DNA of 8,125 nucleotides from Candidatus Woesearchaeota archaeon (lineage in GTDB: Archaea > Nanobdellota > Nanobdellia > Woesearchaeales > GW2011-AR9), in contig JACRPJ010000003.1 of the NCBI GenBank assembly GCA_016213985.1, positions 1 to 8,125 on the forward strand, read 5' to 3'. Of the stretch, positions 1 to 5,015 are shown in pieces (the first letter of the stretch is position 1; the number at the start of each line of letters is the position of its first letter). The position numbers and the translations under genes are program-made. The notes under the pieces are model-generated. The model did not search any database, was not told the DNA's origin, and worked only from the letters and a program-made list of their open reading frames with translations.

Positions 1-86
1 GCAATGATTTCTAAGTAAGGCTGCATTAGATGTATCGCAATTGGACTATCAATCCCACCCGACAATAGAGCTATCCCCCTCTCCAT
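1..86 (-). CDS. ThiI-like PP-loop ATPase (tRNA sulfurtransferase type), N-terminus only
   Basis: Partial gene cut by the left edge; 28 codons are visible from the ATG at 86. The peptide begins MERGIALLSGGIDSPIA: a short beta strand followed by the PP-loop signature SGGIDSP (residues 9-15), which binds ATP in adenylating N-type ATP pyrophosphatases. The SGGIDSP-(V/I)-A form is the one typical of ThiI, which adenylates U8 of tRNA for 4-thiouridine formation and feeds sulfur to thiazole synthesis; QueC-type enzymes usually carry SGG(L/M)DS(T/S). The PP-loop lies at the extreme N-terminus, so there is no THUMP domain ahead of it; this would be a single-domain archaeal ThiI-like protein. The start is supported by a TATA box centred about 25 bases upstream, implying a leaderless message. 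The family call rests on the motif; the exact substrate is inference. Confidence 0.7.
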   Translation of the reverse strand, partial: MERGIALLSGGIDSPIAIHLMQPYLEII

Positions 87-107
87 GAAGCTAAAAGCAC
101 TACCCAC

Positions 108-115
108 TTATATAA
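108..115 (-). promoter_or_regulatory. TATA box of the ThiI-like gene
   Basis: Palindromic TTATATAA centred about 25.5 bases upstream of the ATG at 86, so transcription should begin at or next to the start codon. Because the box is self-complementary it could also be read on the plus strand, but the plus-strand gene has its own box at 160-167. Confidence 0.6.
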
Positions 116-159
116 GGTTTTTGGCTCAACAGGCTCTCTTATCTAAATGAGTAGTTAAA

Positions 160-167
160 TTTATATT
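160..167 (+). promoter_or_regulatory. TATA box of the transglutaminase-like gene
   Basis: TTTATATT, preceded by an A-rich BRE-like stretch and centred about 27 bases upstream of the ATG at 191. It fits a leaderless transcript beginning at that ATG and rules against the upstream in-frame TTG at 167, which overlaps the box itself. Confidence 0.6.
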
Positions 168-190
168 TGTGCTTCTTATTCCACTGCCTA

Positions 191-2093
191 ATGATTTTTA
201 GGCAACTGCTTTTACTGCTAGTAGTAATATTTATTTTATCAAAACCCGCTCTTTCCGACAATCCCAGTAATCTCTACCTCAGCGACTCATTAGAACTACA
301 ACTAACCATTAATGGAGAACTTACTTTACTCCCAGAAACCAGTTCTGCTTCAGCTAAGGAAGTCAGCGCCGAGCTGCTGCTCTACCCTGAGGAGAGCTAT
401 CGGCAGAAAATACTGGATATTGATGGTCAAAAAGGGGAAATAAGCAACAATAAAATAGCTTACACCTGGAGCAACCCTGAACTAGAAAAAAAGGGATTCG
501 GCTACTCGGCGAGAATCAAGACCACCGACGAACGGGCTAAAGTACAATTCAAAGTCCCCTTTCCGCTGGAAAACACCTTGGGAGTAGAACAATACCTTCC
601 TCCCACCCAAAACATAGATTCTGATTATCCAAAGATTATTGCCCAAGCTACAAAATTAGCGGAAGGAGAGAACGATGCTTTTAAAGTGGTATTTAAACTC
701 GCCAGCTGGGTGGAGGAGAATGTTAAGTACGACCTAAACACTTTAACTGCAAAATCGTCTCAAAAAGCTAGCTGGGTATTAGAAAATAAGATTTATTTCT
801 GGAATATCTTACACCAACTCTGAACTATTCGTAGACAAATGGCAACCTCATGGATGGGCAGAAGTTTACTTTCCGGAGATAGGTTGGGTTAGCTTTGATC
901 CTACTTTCGGAGAGTATGGTTATATAGACGTGACCCACATAAAACTCCATCACAGCACCGATCCCACCGAACCATCCGTTAAATATGAATGGCTAGCTGA
1001 CAAAGTAACTTTAAACGCTGGAAGCATAAATATCAAAGTGAATGTAGTCTCTCAAGGCACTGAACATCCCGAAGAAATACTTCTAGAACAAGACATCCTA
1101 AGCAAGGAAGTAGATTTAGGAAGTTATAACCTAATCAAAGGAATAGCTAAAAACACTGGAGGTTACTATGTAGCTACTACCTTGCAATTGGCTGCTCCTA
1201 AAGAAATTGGAATTCTCGGCCGAAATAAGAGAACCATCCTTCTCGGACCTAAGGAAGTAAAAGAAACTTACTGGATCATCAGAGTATCAGACCACTTAAA
1301 CCCGAACTATTGGTACACTTTTCCAGCCGTTATTTATTCTGAGAAAAACGTTTCTGTCGCAGATGAATTCAAAGTACAGCTTCATTCTCCCCACTACTCC
1401 GAGAATGACGTCCGACAGCTAATCGTAACCAATGAAGACAAAAGTTACTCCCGGAGAGTATCTATCTCCTGTAAGCTACCCAAAGAACTTTTTCTTAATG
1501 AAAGCAAAGAAATAAATTGTACTCTTAAAAATAGCGGAAATTCTAACCTAAACCAAGTCAACTTTTGTGTTGGGGGTATATGTGAAACAGTAGACTTGCC
1601 CATTAACCAGCAGTACAGCACCAAAATAAAACCAAAAACCAACAAAGTAGGATGGAATAAACTTATAGCTAGTGCTGAAAACCAGCTGATAGACAAAAAG
1701 GTAGCTTTTGATTATGCAGTTATGGACGCACCCAAAATAAAAGCAAACTCTCTCTATCCAGAATCCATACACTTTGGTGACAATTTCAAAATAAACCTTA
1801 TCATAAACAAAACCTCGTTTAGTAATCCAAAAAACATAGAAATAACAATAAAAGGAGGGGGAGTTGAACAAAGCATTTTCCTTGAGGAACTAAAAGAGCC
1901 CCAAAATCTCTCCATGGAAGTGCGCGGTGATCGTATCAGTAAAAACAACCGGTATGAGTTAACCATGAGCTGGAAAGACCAAAGCGGAAAAAGTTATTCA
2001 AATAGCCGAGAAATATTTGTTAAAGGCATTGGAGACACTTTCGCTGAGAGAATAAAAATGATGGTTAATGGGATGATAGGTTTATTTCAATAG
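191..2093 (+). pseudogene. Secreted transglutaminase-like protein, disrupted by an internal deletion with frameshift
   Basis: Exported protein with an N-terminal signal peptide (MIFRQ then a Leu/Val/Ile core, likely cleavage after PALS near residue 22), a beta-rich region, a transglutaminase-like core and a long beta-sandwich C-terminus. The first frame runs from the ATG at 191 to a stop at 821-823 and carries the pre-catalytic helix (WVEENVKYDL ... WVLENK). The second frame is open from 783 to 2093 and resumes with RFISGISYTN, then PHGWAEVYFP with the catalytic His and WVSFDPTFGEY with the catalytic Asp. The Gly-x-Cys segment that should sit between WVLENK and RFISG is absent, so the catalytic Cys is lost together with the frame. 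The GTG at 930 is not a credible start: the homologous sequence extends well upstream of it. The C-terminal half has CARDB-like repeats (about 1440-2060) with paired Cys (NFCVGGIC), fitting an extracellular location. No other lesion is visible, so the break is recent or an assembly error. The family call comes from motif recognition. Confidence 0.75.
783..791 (+). other. Deletion/frameshift junction in the transglutaminase-like gene
   Basis: Upstream of here the protein reads in the frame of position 191 (ending ...WVLENK, codons to 790). Downstream it reads one base off (AGA at 789-791, then FISGISYTN). The remaining interval changes frame, so the missing piece is not a multiple of three. 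From the usual family spacing it would be roughly 20-25 codons (inference). Confidence 0.65.
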
Positions 2094-2156
2094 AAAATCA
2101 TATTTGACCACTAGTGTAATCGTCAACTTAAAAAACCAAATTTAAGAAACAAGTAA

Positions 2157-2182
2157 TAAAATAAAAAAAAGAAAAAGAAAAT
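2157..2182 (-). terminator. T-rich terminator after the Lys-rich micro-ORF
   Basis: Immediately after the micro-ORF stop, the minus strand reads a run of T-rich tracts (TTTTC, TTTTTC, TTTTTTTT, TTTATT). Such oligo-T runs are the usual archaeal intrinsic termination signal and need no hairpin. Confidence 0.45.
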
Positions 2183-2221
2183 TTATCTCTTCTTCTTTTT
2201 CTTAGCTTTTTTCTTTGCCAT
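2183..2221 (-). CDS. 12-residue Lys-rich micro-ORF (MAKKKAKKKKKR)
   Basis: Starts at the ATG at 2221 and stops with TAA at 2183-2185; the peptide is one Met, two Ala, eight Lys and one Arg. What makes it credible despite its size is its signals. A strong SD GAGGTG (2233-2228) lies six bases before the ATG, a TATA-like TTTAAAAA lies about 50 bases upstream of the ATG, and a T-rich terminator follows directly. It is divergent from PAN. It is far shorter than ribosomal protein eL41 (about 25 residues), the nearest comparable basic micro-protein, and lacks its Arg/Trp pattern. I do not recognise it. It could be a genuine basic micropeptide, a leader-type ORF whose poly-Lys run slows ribosomes, or a remnant. 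An A/T-rich stretch readily produces Lys codons by chance, so the call is tentative. Confidence 0.4.
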   Translation of the reverse strand: MAKKKAKKKKKR

Positions 2222-2227
2222 AATCAG

Positions 2228-2233
2228 CACCTC
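2228..2233 (-). promoter_or_regulatory. Shine-Dalgarno site of the Lys-rich micro-ORF
   Basis: GAGGTG on the minus strand with a six-base spacer to the ATG at 2221. It is one of only a few clear SD sites in a window where several genes look leaderless. Confidence 0.5.
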
Positions 2234-2266
2234 TTTGTTCTTATTAGGAAAGGAAAGACTAACTCC

Positions 2267-2276
2267 TTTTTAAATA
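2267..2276 (-). promoter_or_regulatory. TATA-like box upstream of the Lys-rich micro-ORF
   Basis: The minus strand reads TATTTAAAAA followed by GG. A start about 26 bases downstream (near 2245) would give a leader of roughly 24 bases containing the GAGGTG SD. The region is AT-rich, so chance occurrence is possible. Confidence 0.35.
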
Positions 2277-2280
2277 TTTT

Positions 2281-2437
2281 CTTTTCATAGACATTTTTAA
2301 AAAATAATTTGATTTTCCCGACGAGAAAAAAAACATGCAAAAAGTTAACATAAATGAAAATATGCCCATCTGGAGAAGTTACACACATAATCACAATTTT
2401 CGAAAACACTAGAAAAACGACTGCTTTTCCCATAATC
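2281..2437. other. AT-rich gap between the micro-ORF promoter and the PAN promoter; nothing recognisable
   Basis: No tRNA, repeat or convincing ORF was seen. A short plus-strand reading frame at 2335-2412 (25 codons) has no SD and no relation to known families. The A/T runs around 2292-2305 could be a further TATA element but have no clear gene to serve. Confidence 0.4.
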
Positions 2438-2445
2438 TTTAAAAA
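2438..2445 (+). promoter_or_regulatory. TATA box of PAN
   Basis: TTTAAAAA centred about 26.5 bases upstream of the ATG at 2468, implying a leaderless PAN message. This decides the start against an in-frame ATG at 2354. Confidence 0.55.
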
Positions 2446-2467
2446 CACCACGAGAATAACCACTACT

Positions 2468-3691
2468 ATGAGCAGAGACGAGAGCGCAAAGAAAACTTTC
2501 TCCGAGCAATTAGAAGTGATTAATACAACTAACACTCCTCCTGAGGAAGAAGAAGTAGTGTCAAACGAATCCCTTCTGAAATTAAAAGAGGAAAATCGGT
2601 TCCTAAGTTCTAAGGTAAAACGACTGGAAGAAGAAAGCACCACACTTAGAGAGATGTTCAACAATGTAAGCAATGAGCTAAACCATCTAAAGAAACCGGC
2701 TTTATTGGTTGCTGAGGTTGCCACCGTCAAAGAAAACAAAGCAGTAATAAAACTCACCAACGGAAATAAGTTCTATAGCCATATCTCCAAAGAGGTAAAG
2801 AACCTTAAAGCCGGAGATGCAGTTTTAGTGGACCAAAAGTCGGTAAATATAATAGATAAGATAGACTTCAACGACAACTATGAGGTAGAGAAGTTTGTCA
2901 TCATCGATAAGCCAAAAGAAAAATGGGACGACATTGGGGGCCTCAAGGAAGAAATAAGGGAGGTTAAAGAAGTAATTGAGCTTCCGCTGAAGAAACCCGA
3001 ATTATTTGAAAAAATTGGAATCAAGCCGCCCAAGGGCATACTACTATATGGTCCTCCAGGAACGGGTAAGACTTTGCTGGCAAAAGCGGCTGCTAGCAGC
3101 ACTAACGCTACCTTCATTGAAATAGTGGGCTCGGAATTAGTGCAGAAATTTATTGGAGAAGGAGCTAAACTAGTTAAAGAAATATTCGAATTGGCCAGAA
3201 GAAGAGTGCCATCAATCGTATTTATCGATGAAATCGACGCCGTAGCTGCTACCCGAATGGAAACGGGCACTTCCGGAGAAAGAGAAGTAAATAGAACTTT
3301 CATGCAATTATTGGCAGAATTGGATGGGTTTAGGCCCCTAGACAAAGTCAAAGTCGTTGGTGCTACAAATAGGATTGATATTCTAGATAAGGCCGTGCTA
3401 AGACCGGGTAGATTAGATCGACTTATTGAAGTAGGACTGCCGAATGAAAAAGGAAGGCTGGAAATCTTTAAAGTGCACAGCAAAAACATGAACTTAAAGA
3501 AAGTCAGGGCTAAGCAGCTAACCAAGAAGATGACGGATTTCAGCGGAGCAGATATCCGGGCAGTATGCACTGAAGCAGGTTACTTTGCCATTCGGAACAA
3601 TCGCAGTTACGTTACCCAAGAAGACTTCATTAAAGCAAGCAAAAAAGTAAAGTCCGAGGAGGACAAAGAGTATAAAAAATTGTTTGGATGA
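2468..3691 (+). CDS. pan: Proteasome-activating nucleotidase (PAN), AAA+ ATPase
   Basis: 407-residue hexameric ATPase that unfolds proteins and feeds them to the archaeal 20S proteasome, the counterpart of eukaryotic Rpt1-6. Visible in order: an acidic linker (about 24-34), a coiled coil (about 35-75) ending at Pro77 where the family's cis-Pro lies, an OB-fold ring (about 78-140), then the AAA+ module. This carries Walker A GPPGTGKT (195-202), the pore loop with aromatic-hydrophobic-Gly F228-I229-G230, Walker B FIDE (252-255), sensor-1 Asn301, Arg fingers in LRPGR (R312, R315) and a C-terminal helical domain with the FSGADIRA sensor-2 region. The length matches the family (about 400-430). The C-terminus is LFG rather than the usual hydrophobic-Tyr-X tail that docks into the proteasome. 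The ATG at 2468 is chosen from the TATA spacing; the 38 extra residues from 2354 look non-coding. Its stop abuts the convergent hydrolase gene. Confidence 0.95.
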   Translation: MSRDESAKKTFSEQLEVINTTNTPPEEEEVVSNESLLKLKEENRFLSSKVKRLEEESTTLREMFNNVSNELNHLKKPALLVAEVATVKENKAVIKLTNGNKFYSHISKEVKNLKAGDAVLVDQKSVNIIDKIDFNDNYEVEKFVIIDKPKEKWDDIGGLKEEIREVKEVIELPLKKPELFEKIGIKPPKGILLYGPPGTGKTLLAKAAASSTNATFIEIVGSELVQKFIGEGAKLVKEIFELARRRVPSIVFIDEIDAVAATRMETGTSGEREVNRTFMQLLAELDGFRPLDKVKVVGATNRIDILDKAVLRPGRLDRLIEVGLPNEKGRLEIFKVHSKNMNLKKVRAKQLTKKMTDFSGADIRAVCTEAGYFAIRNNRSYVTQEDFIKASKKVKSEEDKEYKKLFG

Positions 3692-3694
3692 TCA
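3689..3694. other. TGATCA palindrome forming both abutting stop codons
   Basis: TGA at 3689-3691 ends PAN on the plus strand, and TGA read on the minus strand at 3694-3692 ends the hydrolase. The two genes are tail to tail with zero intervening bases, so each transcript must terminate inside, or run antisense into, the other gene. Confidence 0.9.
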
Positions 3695-4345
3695 CAATTC
3701 AATACTCTCTTTAATCTTCATAACTTTGCACTTCAACCCCTGTTGTTCAAATTCTTCCTTCACTAACTTTAAATCAGTAGGATACTTTGGATTATCATAA
3801 TGTACTGGCACGGCTAAACCTGCTCCGGTTTCTTTGGCAAACAGGACCGCTTCAGATGGACCAAAGACCAACCCATGATTACATACGGGTAAAAAGATTA
3901 TATCACATCTGCACTCGTTAGGAAAGCCTATAGTATCGCCGGTAAAGTATGCTTTTTTATTTCCATCACTAATAATATACCCTAGGTTTTCTCCTATTTC
4001 TTTTCCTTTCAAAGCAGGGATATACCCATGCACAGCCTTAACCGCTTCAATCTTTACCCCTTTATAGCTGAGTGCATCCCCCTCTTTGAGGAGATGCACT
4101 TTTAGTTCCGGGTAAGCAAGAGCAACTTCCTTGCTTGAGAATAAGACTGCGCCTTTTCCGAGTAGGTATTTAACTGCATCCTGCAAACAATGGTCCTGAT
4201 GTTTGTGGGTCACTAAAATCAAATGGATATTACTCCATTTATCTAGCAAAGAGGCTTCAAAATTTAGATTTCCTGGATCTACTAAGATGTGCAGATCCCT
4301 AGTTTCTATTAATACACAGGATTGGGCGTATTTGGTGAATTTCAT
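3692..4345 (-). CDS. Metallo-beta-lactamase-fold metal-dependent hydrolase
   Basis: 217-residue cytoplasmic protein of the metallo-beta-lactamase superfamily, close in form to the UPF0173/Lactamase_B-like hydrolases. The N-terminus (MKFTKYAQSCVLIE) and the strand ending VDPG (22-25) are typical of that group. The metal-binding motif reads THKHQDH, giving H47, H49, D51 and H52. Further likely ligands are H106 (AVHGY), D137 (TGDT) and H182 (PVHYD), a complete dinuclear site. The length fits the UPF0173-like family (about 220-230). Substrate is unknown; in vivo roles of this subgroup are mostly unassigned, and nothing in the neighbourhood points to one. The ATG at 4345 is chosen over an upstream in-frame TTG at 4384 because family members begin directly with the MK-(I/F)-T strand. 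No SD and no convincing TATA lie close to it; its nearest good promoter is at 4480-4485, which would give a long leader containing the structured element at 4391-4456. Confidence 0.85.
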   Translation of the reverse strand: MKFTKYAQSCVLIETRDLHILVDPGNLNFEASLLDKWSNIHLILVTHKHQDHCLQDAVKYLLGKGAVLFSSKEVALAYPELKVHLLKEGDALSYKGVKIEAVKAVHGYIPALKGKEIGENLGYIISDGNKKAYFTGDTIGFPNECRCDIIFLPVCNHGLVFGPSEAVLFAKETGAGLAVPVHYDNPKYPTDLKLVKEEFEQQGLKCKVMKIKESIEL

Positions 4346-4390
4346 GGCAAGATTTAATGTATCCGTTAGTGCTAATCTACGCAATTATGG

Positions 4391-4456
4391 GCGCTAGTAA
4401 GTTACATCCGTTCATCATTGCCGAAGCTCAGTGGGTGTTCACTAACTTCATTGCGC
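4391..4456 (-). ncRNA. Possible C/D-box-like RNA (or structured leader of the hydrolase gene)
   Basis: Read on the minus strand from 4456: terminal GCGC; a degenerate C box AUGAAGU (4451-4445); 13 bases; a perfect CUGA (D', 4431-4428); GC-UUCG-GC capped by a tetraloop, plus A; a perfect AUGAUGA (C', 4418-4412); 14 bases; a degenerate D (CUA); terminal GCGC. The symmetry, 66-base length and closing GCGC/GCGC stem fit archaeal C/D sRNAs. The inner K-turn pair is perfect but the outer pair is imperfect, which is the reverse of the usual pattern. A TATA-like TTAAAA lies 26.5 bases upstream of the first G. I could not assign rRNA or tRNA targets to the two putative guides. As it lies about 45 bases before the hydrolase ATG on the same strand, it may be a leader structure instead. 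Confidence 0.3.
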
Positions 4457-4479
4457 TTTCCACCGGTTTAAAATCATCA

Positions 4480-4485
4480 TTTTAA
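4480..4485 (-). promoter_or_regulatory. TATA-like box upstream of the C/D-like element
   Basis: TTAAAA on the minus strand, centred 26.5 bases before position 4456. It is the best-placed promoter for the structured element and possibly for the hydrolase gene beyond it. Short and AT-rich, so only suggestive. Confidence 0.35.
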
Positions 4486-4521
4486 CGTAGATTATTAATT
4501 TTTCTAAAATTATTCGTAACA

Positions 4522-4531
4522 TTTATATAAA
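4522..4531 (+). promoter_or_regulatory. Strong TATA box of the cold-shock gene
   Basis: TTTATATAAA, the best TATA match in the window. The expected start is about 25 bases downstream, near 4552, which leaves roughly 120 bases of untranslated leader before the ATG at 4675. This is unusual next to the leaderless pattern of the neighbouring genes. Confidence 0.6.
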
Positions 4532-4561
4532 ATGAGCCTATTTTGAGTCCAAAGTAAGCCA

Positions 4562-4590
4562 ATGCTCAGAGTGAAGAGTACTGAGAGCAT
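4562..4590 (+). promoter_or_regulatory. Leader hairpin 1 of the cold-shock mRNA
   Basis: ATGCTCAG (4562-4569) pairs with CTGA-GCAT (4581-4590) across an 11-base loop, eight base pairs with a two-base GA bulge on the 3' side. It sits about ten bases inside the predicted transcript. The loop carries the sequence TGAAGAGTA, which recurs twice downstream. Confidence 0.45.
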
Positions 4591-4602
4591 CGATATAGTA
4601 TA

Positions 4603-4628
4603 TGAAAAGTATCTATGAAGAGTATCTA
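4603..4628 (+). repeat. 13-base tandem repeat in the cold-shock leader
   Basis: TGAAAAGTATCTA (4603-4615) is followed directly by TGAAGAGTATCTA (4616-4628), 12 of 13 bases identical. The TGAAGAGTA core also occurs at 4572-4580. The GAAGAG portion can pair, with a G-U wobble, with CTCTTT in the pyrimidine tract at 4633-4644, so these repeats could compete with the SD for that tract. Confidence 0.6.
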
Positions 4629-4635
4629 AGTACCT

Positions 4636-4670
4636 CTTTCCTCTTGAAGTTGGTTTAAAATGGAGGAAAG
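4636..4670 (+). promoter_or_regulatory. Hairpin sequestering the cold-shock gene's Shine-Dalgarno
   Basis: CTTTCCTC (4636-4643) is exactly complementary to GAGGAAAG (4663-4670), giving eight Watson-Crick pairs plus a T4644-G4662 wobble over a 17-base loop. The right arm contains the SD GGAGG (4662-4666), so folding would hide the ribosome-binding site. The left arm is a pure pyrimidine tract, the kind of sequence cold-shock domains prefer, which makes autoregulation possible (inference). Confidence 0.6.
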
Positions 4671-4674
4671 TAAA

Positions 4675-4974
4675 ATGCAAGGAACGGTAAAGTTTTTTAA
4701 CCGTAAGAAAGGGTTTGGTTTTATTAGTGGAGAAGACGGAAAGGATTACTTTGTCCACTTCACTGGACTAGCCAAAGGAACTTTTATTAGAGATAACGAC
4801 ATTGTTTCCTTTGACAGTGCTGAAGGCGACCGAGGATTAAAAGCTGAGAATGTCCAGTTGGTAAAGAAGGCTTCGGAAAGCGGAGCTGCTCCTCAAGGAG
4901 AATCAGGACAGGAGAAAGAAGGGGAAGCAGAAGAGCAGGAAGAAGAATCTCAAGAAGAAGAGCAAGAAGAGTAA
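4675..4974 (+). CDS. Cold-shock domain protein with acidic C-terminal tail
   Basis: 99-residue single-stranded nucleic-acid-binding protein of the bacterial CspA type, an RNA chaperone in cytoplasm. The five-stranded OB-fold occupies residues 1-64, with RNP1 KGFGFI (12-17) and RNP2 YFVHF (25-29), including the stacking aromatics F14, F16, F26, H28 and F29. Beyond the domain is an extra tail (66-99): a flexible Ser/Gly/Ala/Gln part, then 13 Glu in the last 20 residues. Ordinary Csps end at about 65-70. The tail could screen the basic RNA surface or bind partners (inference). The start is the ATG at 4675, eight bases after the SD GGAGG (4662-4666), and matches the Csp N-terminus MQGTVKFF. The in-frame ATG at 4660 overlaps that SD. 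Csps are patchy in archaea, so the gene was probably acquired from bacteria at some point. Expression is probably controlled by the leader hairpins. It is convergent with Trm5, 24 bases away. Confidence 0.93.
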   Translation: MQGTVKFFNRKKGFGFISGEDGKDYFVHFTGLAKGTFIRDNDIVSFDSAEGDRGLKAENVQLVKKASESGAAPQGESGQEKEGEAEEQEEESQEEEQEE

Positions 4975-4982
4975 GTATCAAT

Positions 4983-5015
4983 TCCTTTTATTTCTTATTC
5001 ATTGTTTTTCGTTTA
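4983..5015 (+). terminator. T-rich terminator after the cold-shock gene
   Basis: Beginning about ten bases after the stop at 4972-4974, the plus strand carries successive T tracts (CCTTTTATTTCTTATTC, then GTTTTTCG, then GTTTATT) running into the 3' end of the convergent Trm5 gene. There is no hairpin; oligo-T runs alone commonly terminate archaeal RNA polymerase. Confidence 0.4.

Noticed and set aside
167..190. TTG start for the transglutaminase-like gene eight codons upstream of the ATG
   Set aside because: The TTG overlaps the TATA box (160-167) and would lie upstream of the expected transcription start; the ATG at 191 also gives a cleaner signal peptide.
930..932. GTG as the start of a separate 387-residue protein
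   Set aside because: Transglutaminase sequence (His and Asp motifs) continues in the same frame back to about 783, so this is the second half of a broken gene.
2335..2412. 25-codon plus-strand ORF upstream of PAN
   Set aside because: No SD, poor promoter placement and no recognisable sequence; it overlaps the PAN upstream region.
2354..2467. 38-residue N-terminal extension of PAN from an ATG at 2354
   Set aside because: It contains the TATA box for the ATG at 2468, has unlike composition and makes the protein longer than the family's usual N-terminus.
4420..4475. tRNA-like stretch on the plus strand (GCTCAGTGGG resembling a D arm, GGTTTAAAATC resembling a T arm)
   Set aside because: No matching D-stem 3' side, anticodon stem or acceptor pairing could be drawn; the palindrome GCCGAAGC/GCTTCGGC belongs to the minus-strand hairpin.
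4653..4660. TTTAAAAT as a second TATA box close to the cold-shock gene
   Set aside because: It would start transcription inside the coding region (near 4683); the box at 4522-4531 is much stronger.
4660..4674. Upstream ATG start of the cold-shock gene (five extra residues MEESK)
   Set aside because: The SD GGAGG overlaps this ATG and is spaced for the ATG at 4675, which matches the family N-terminus.
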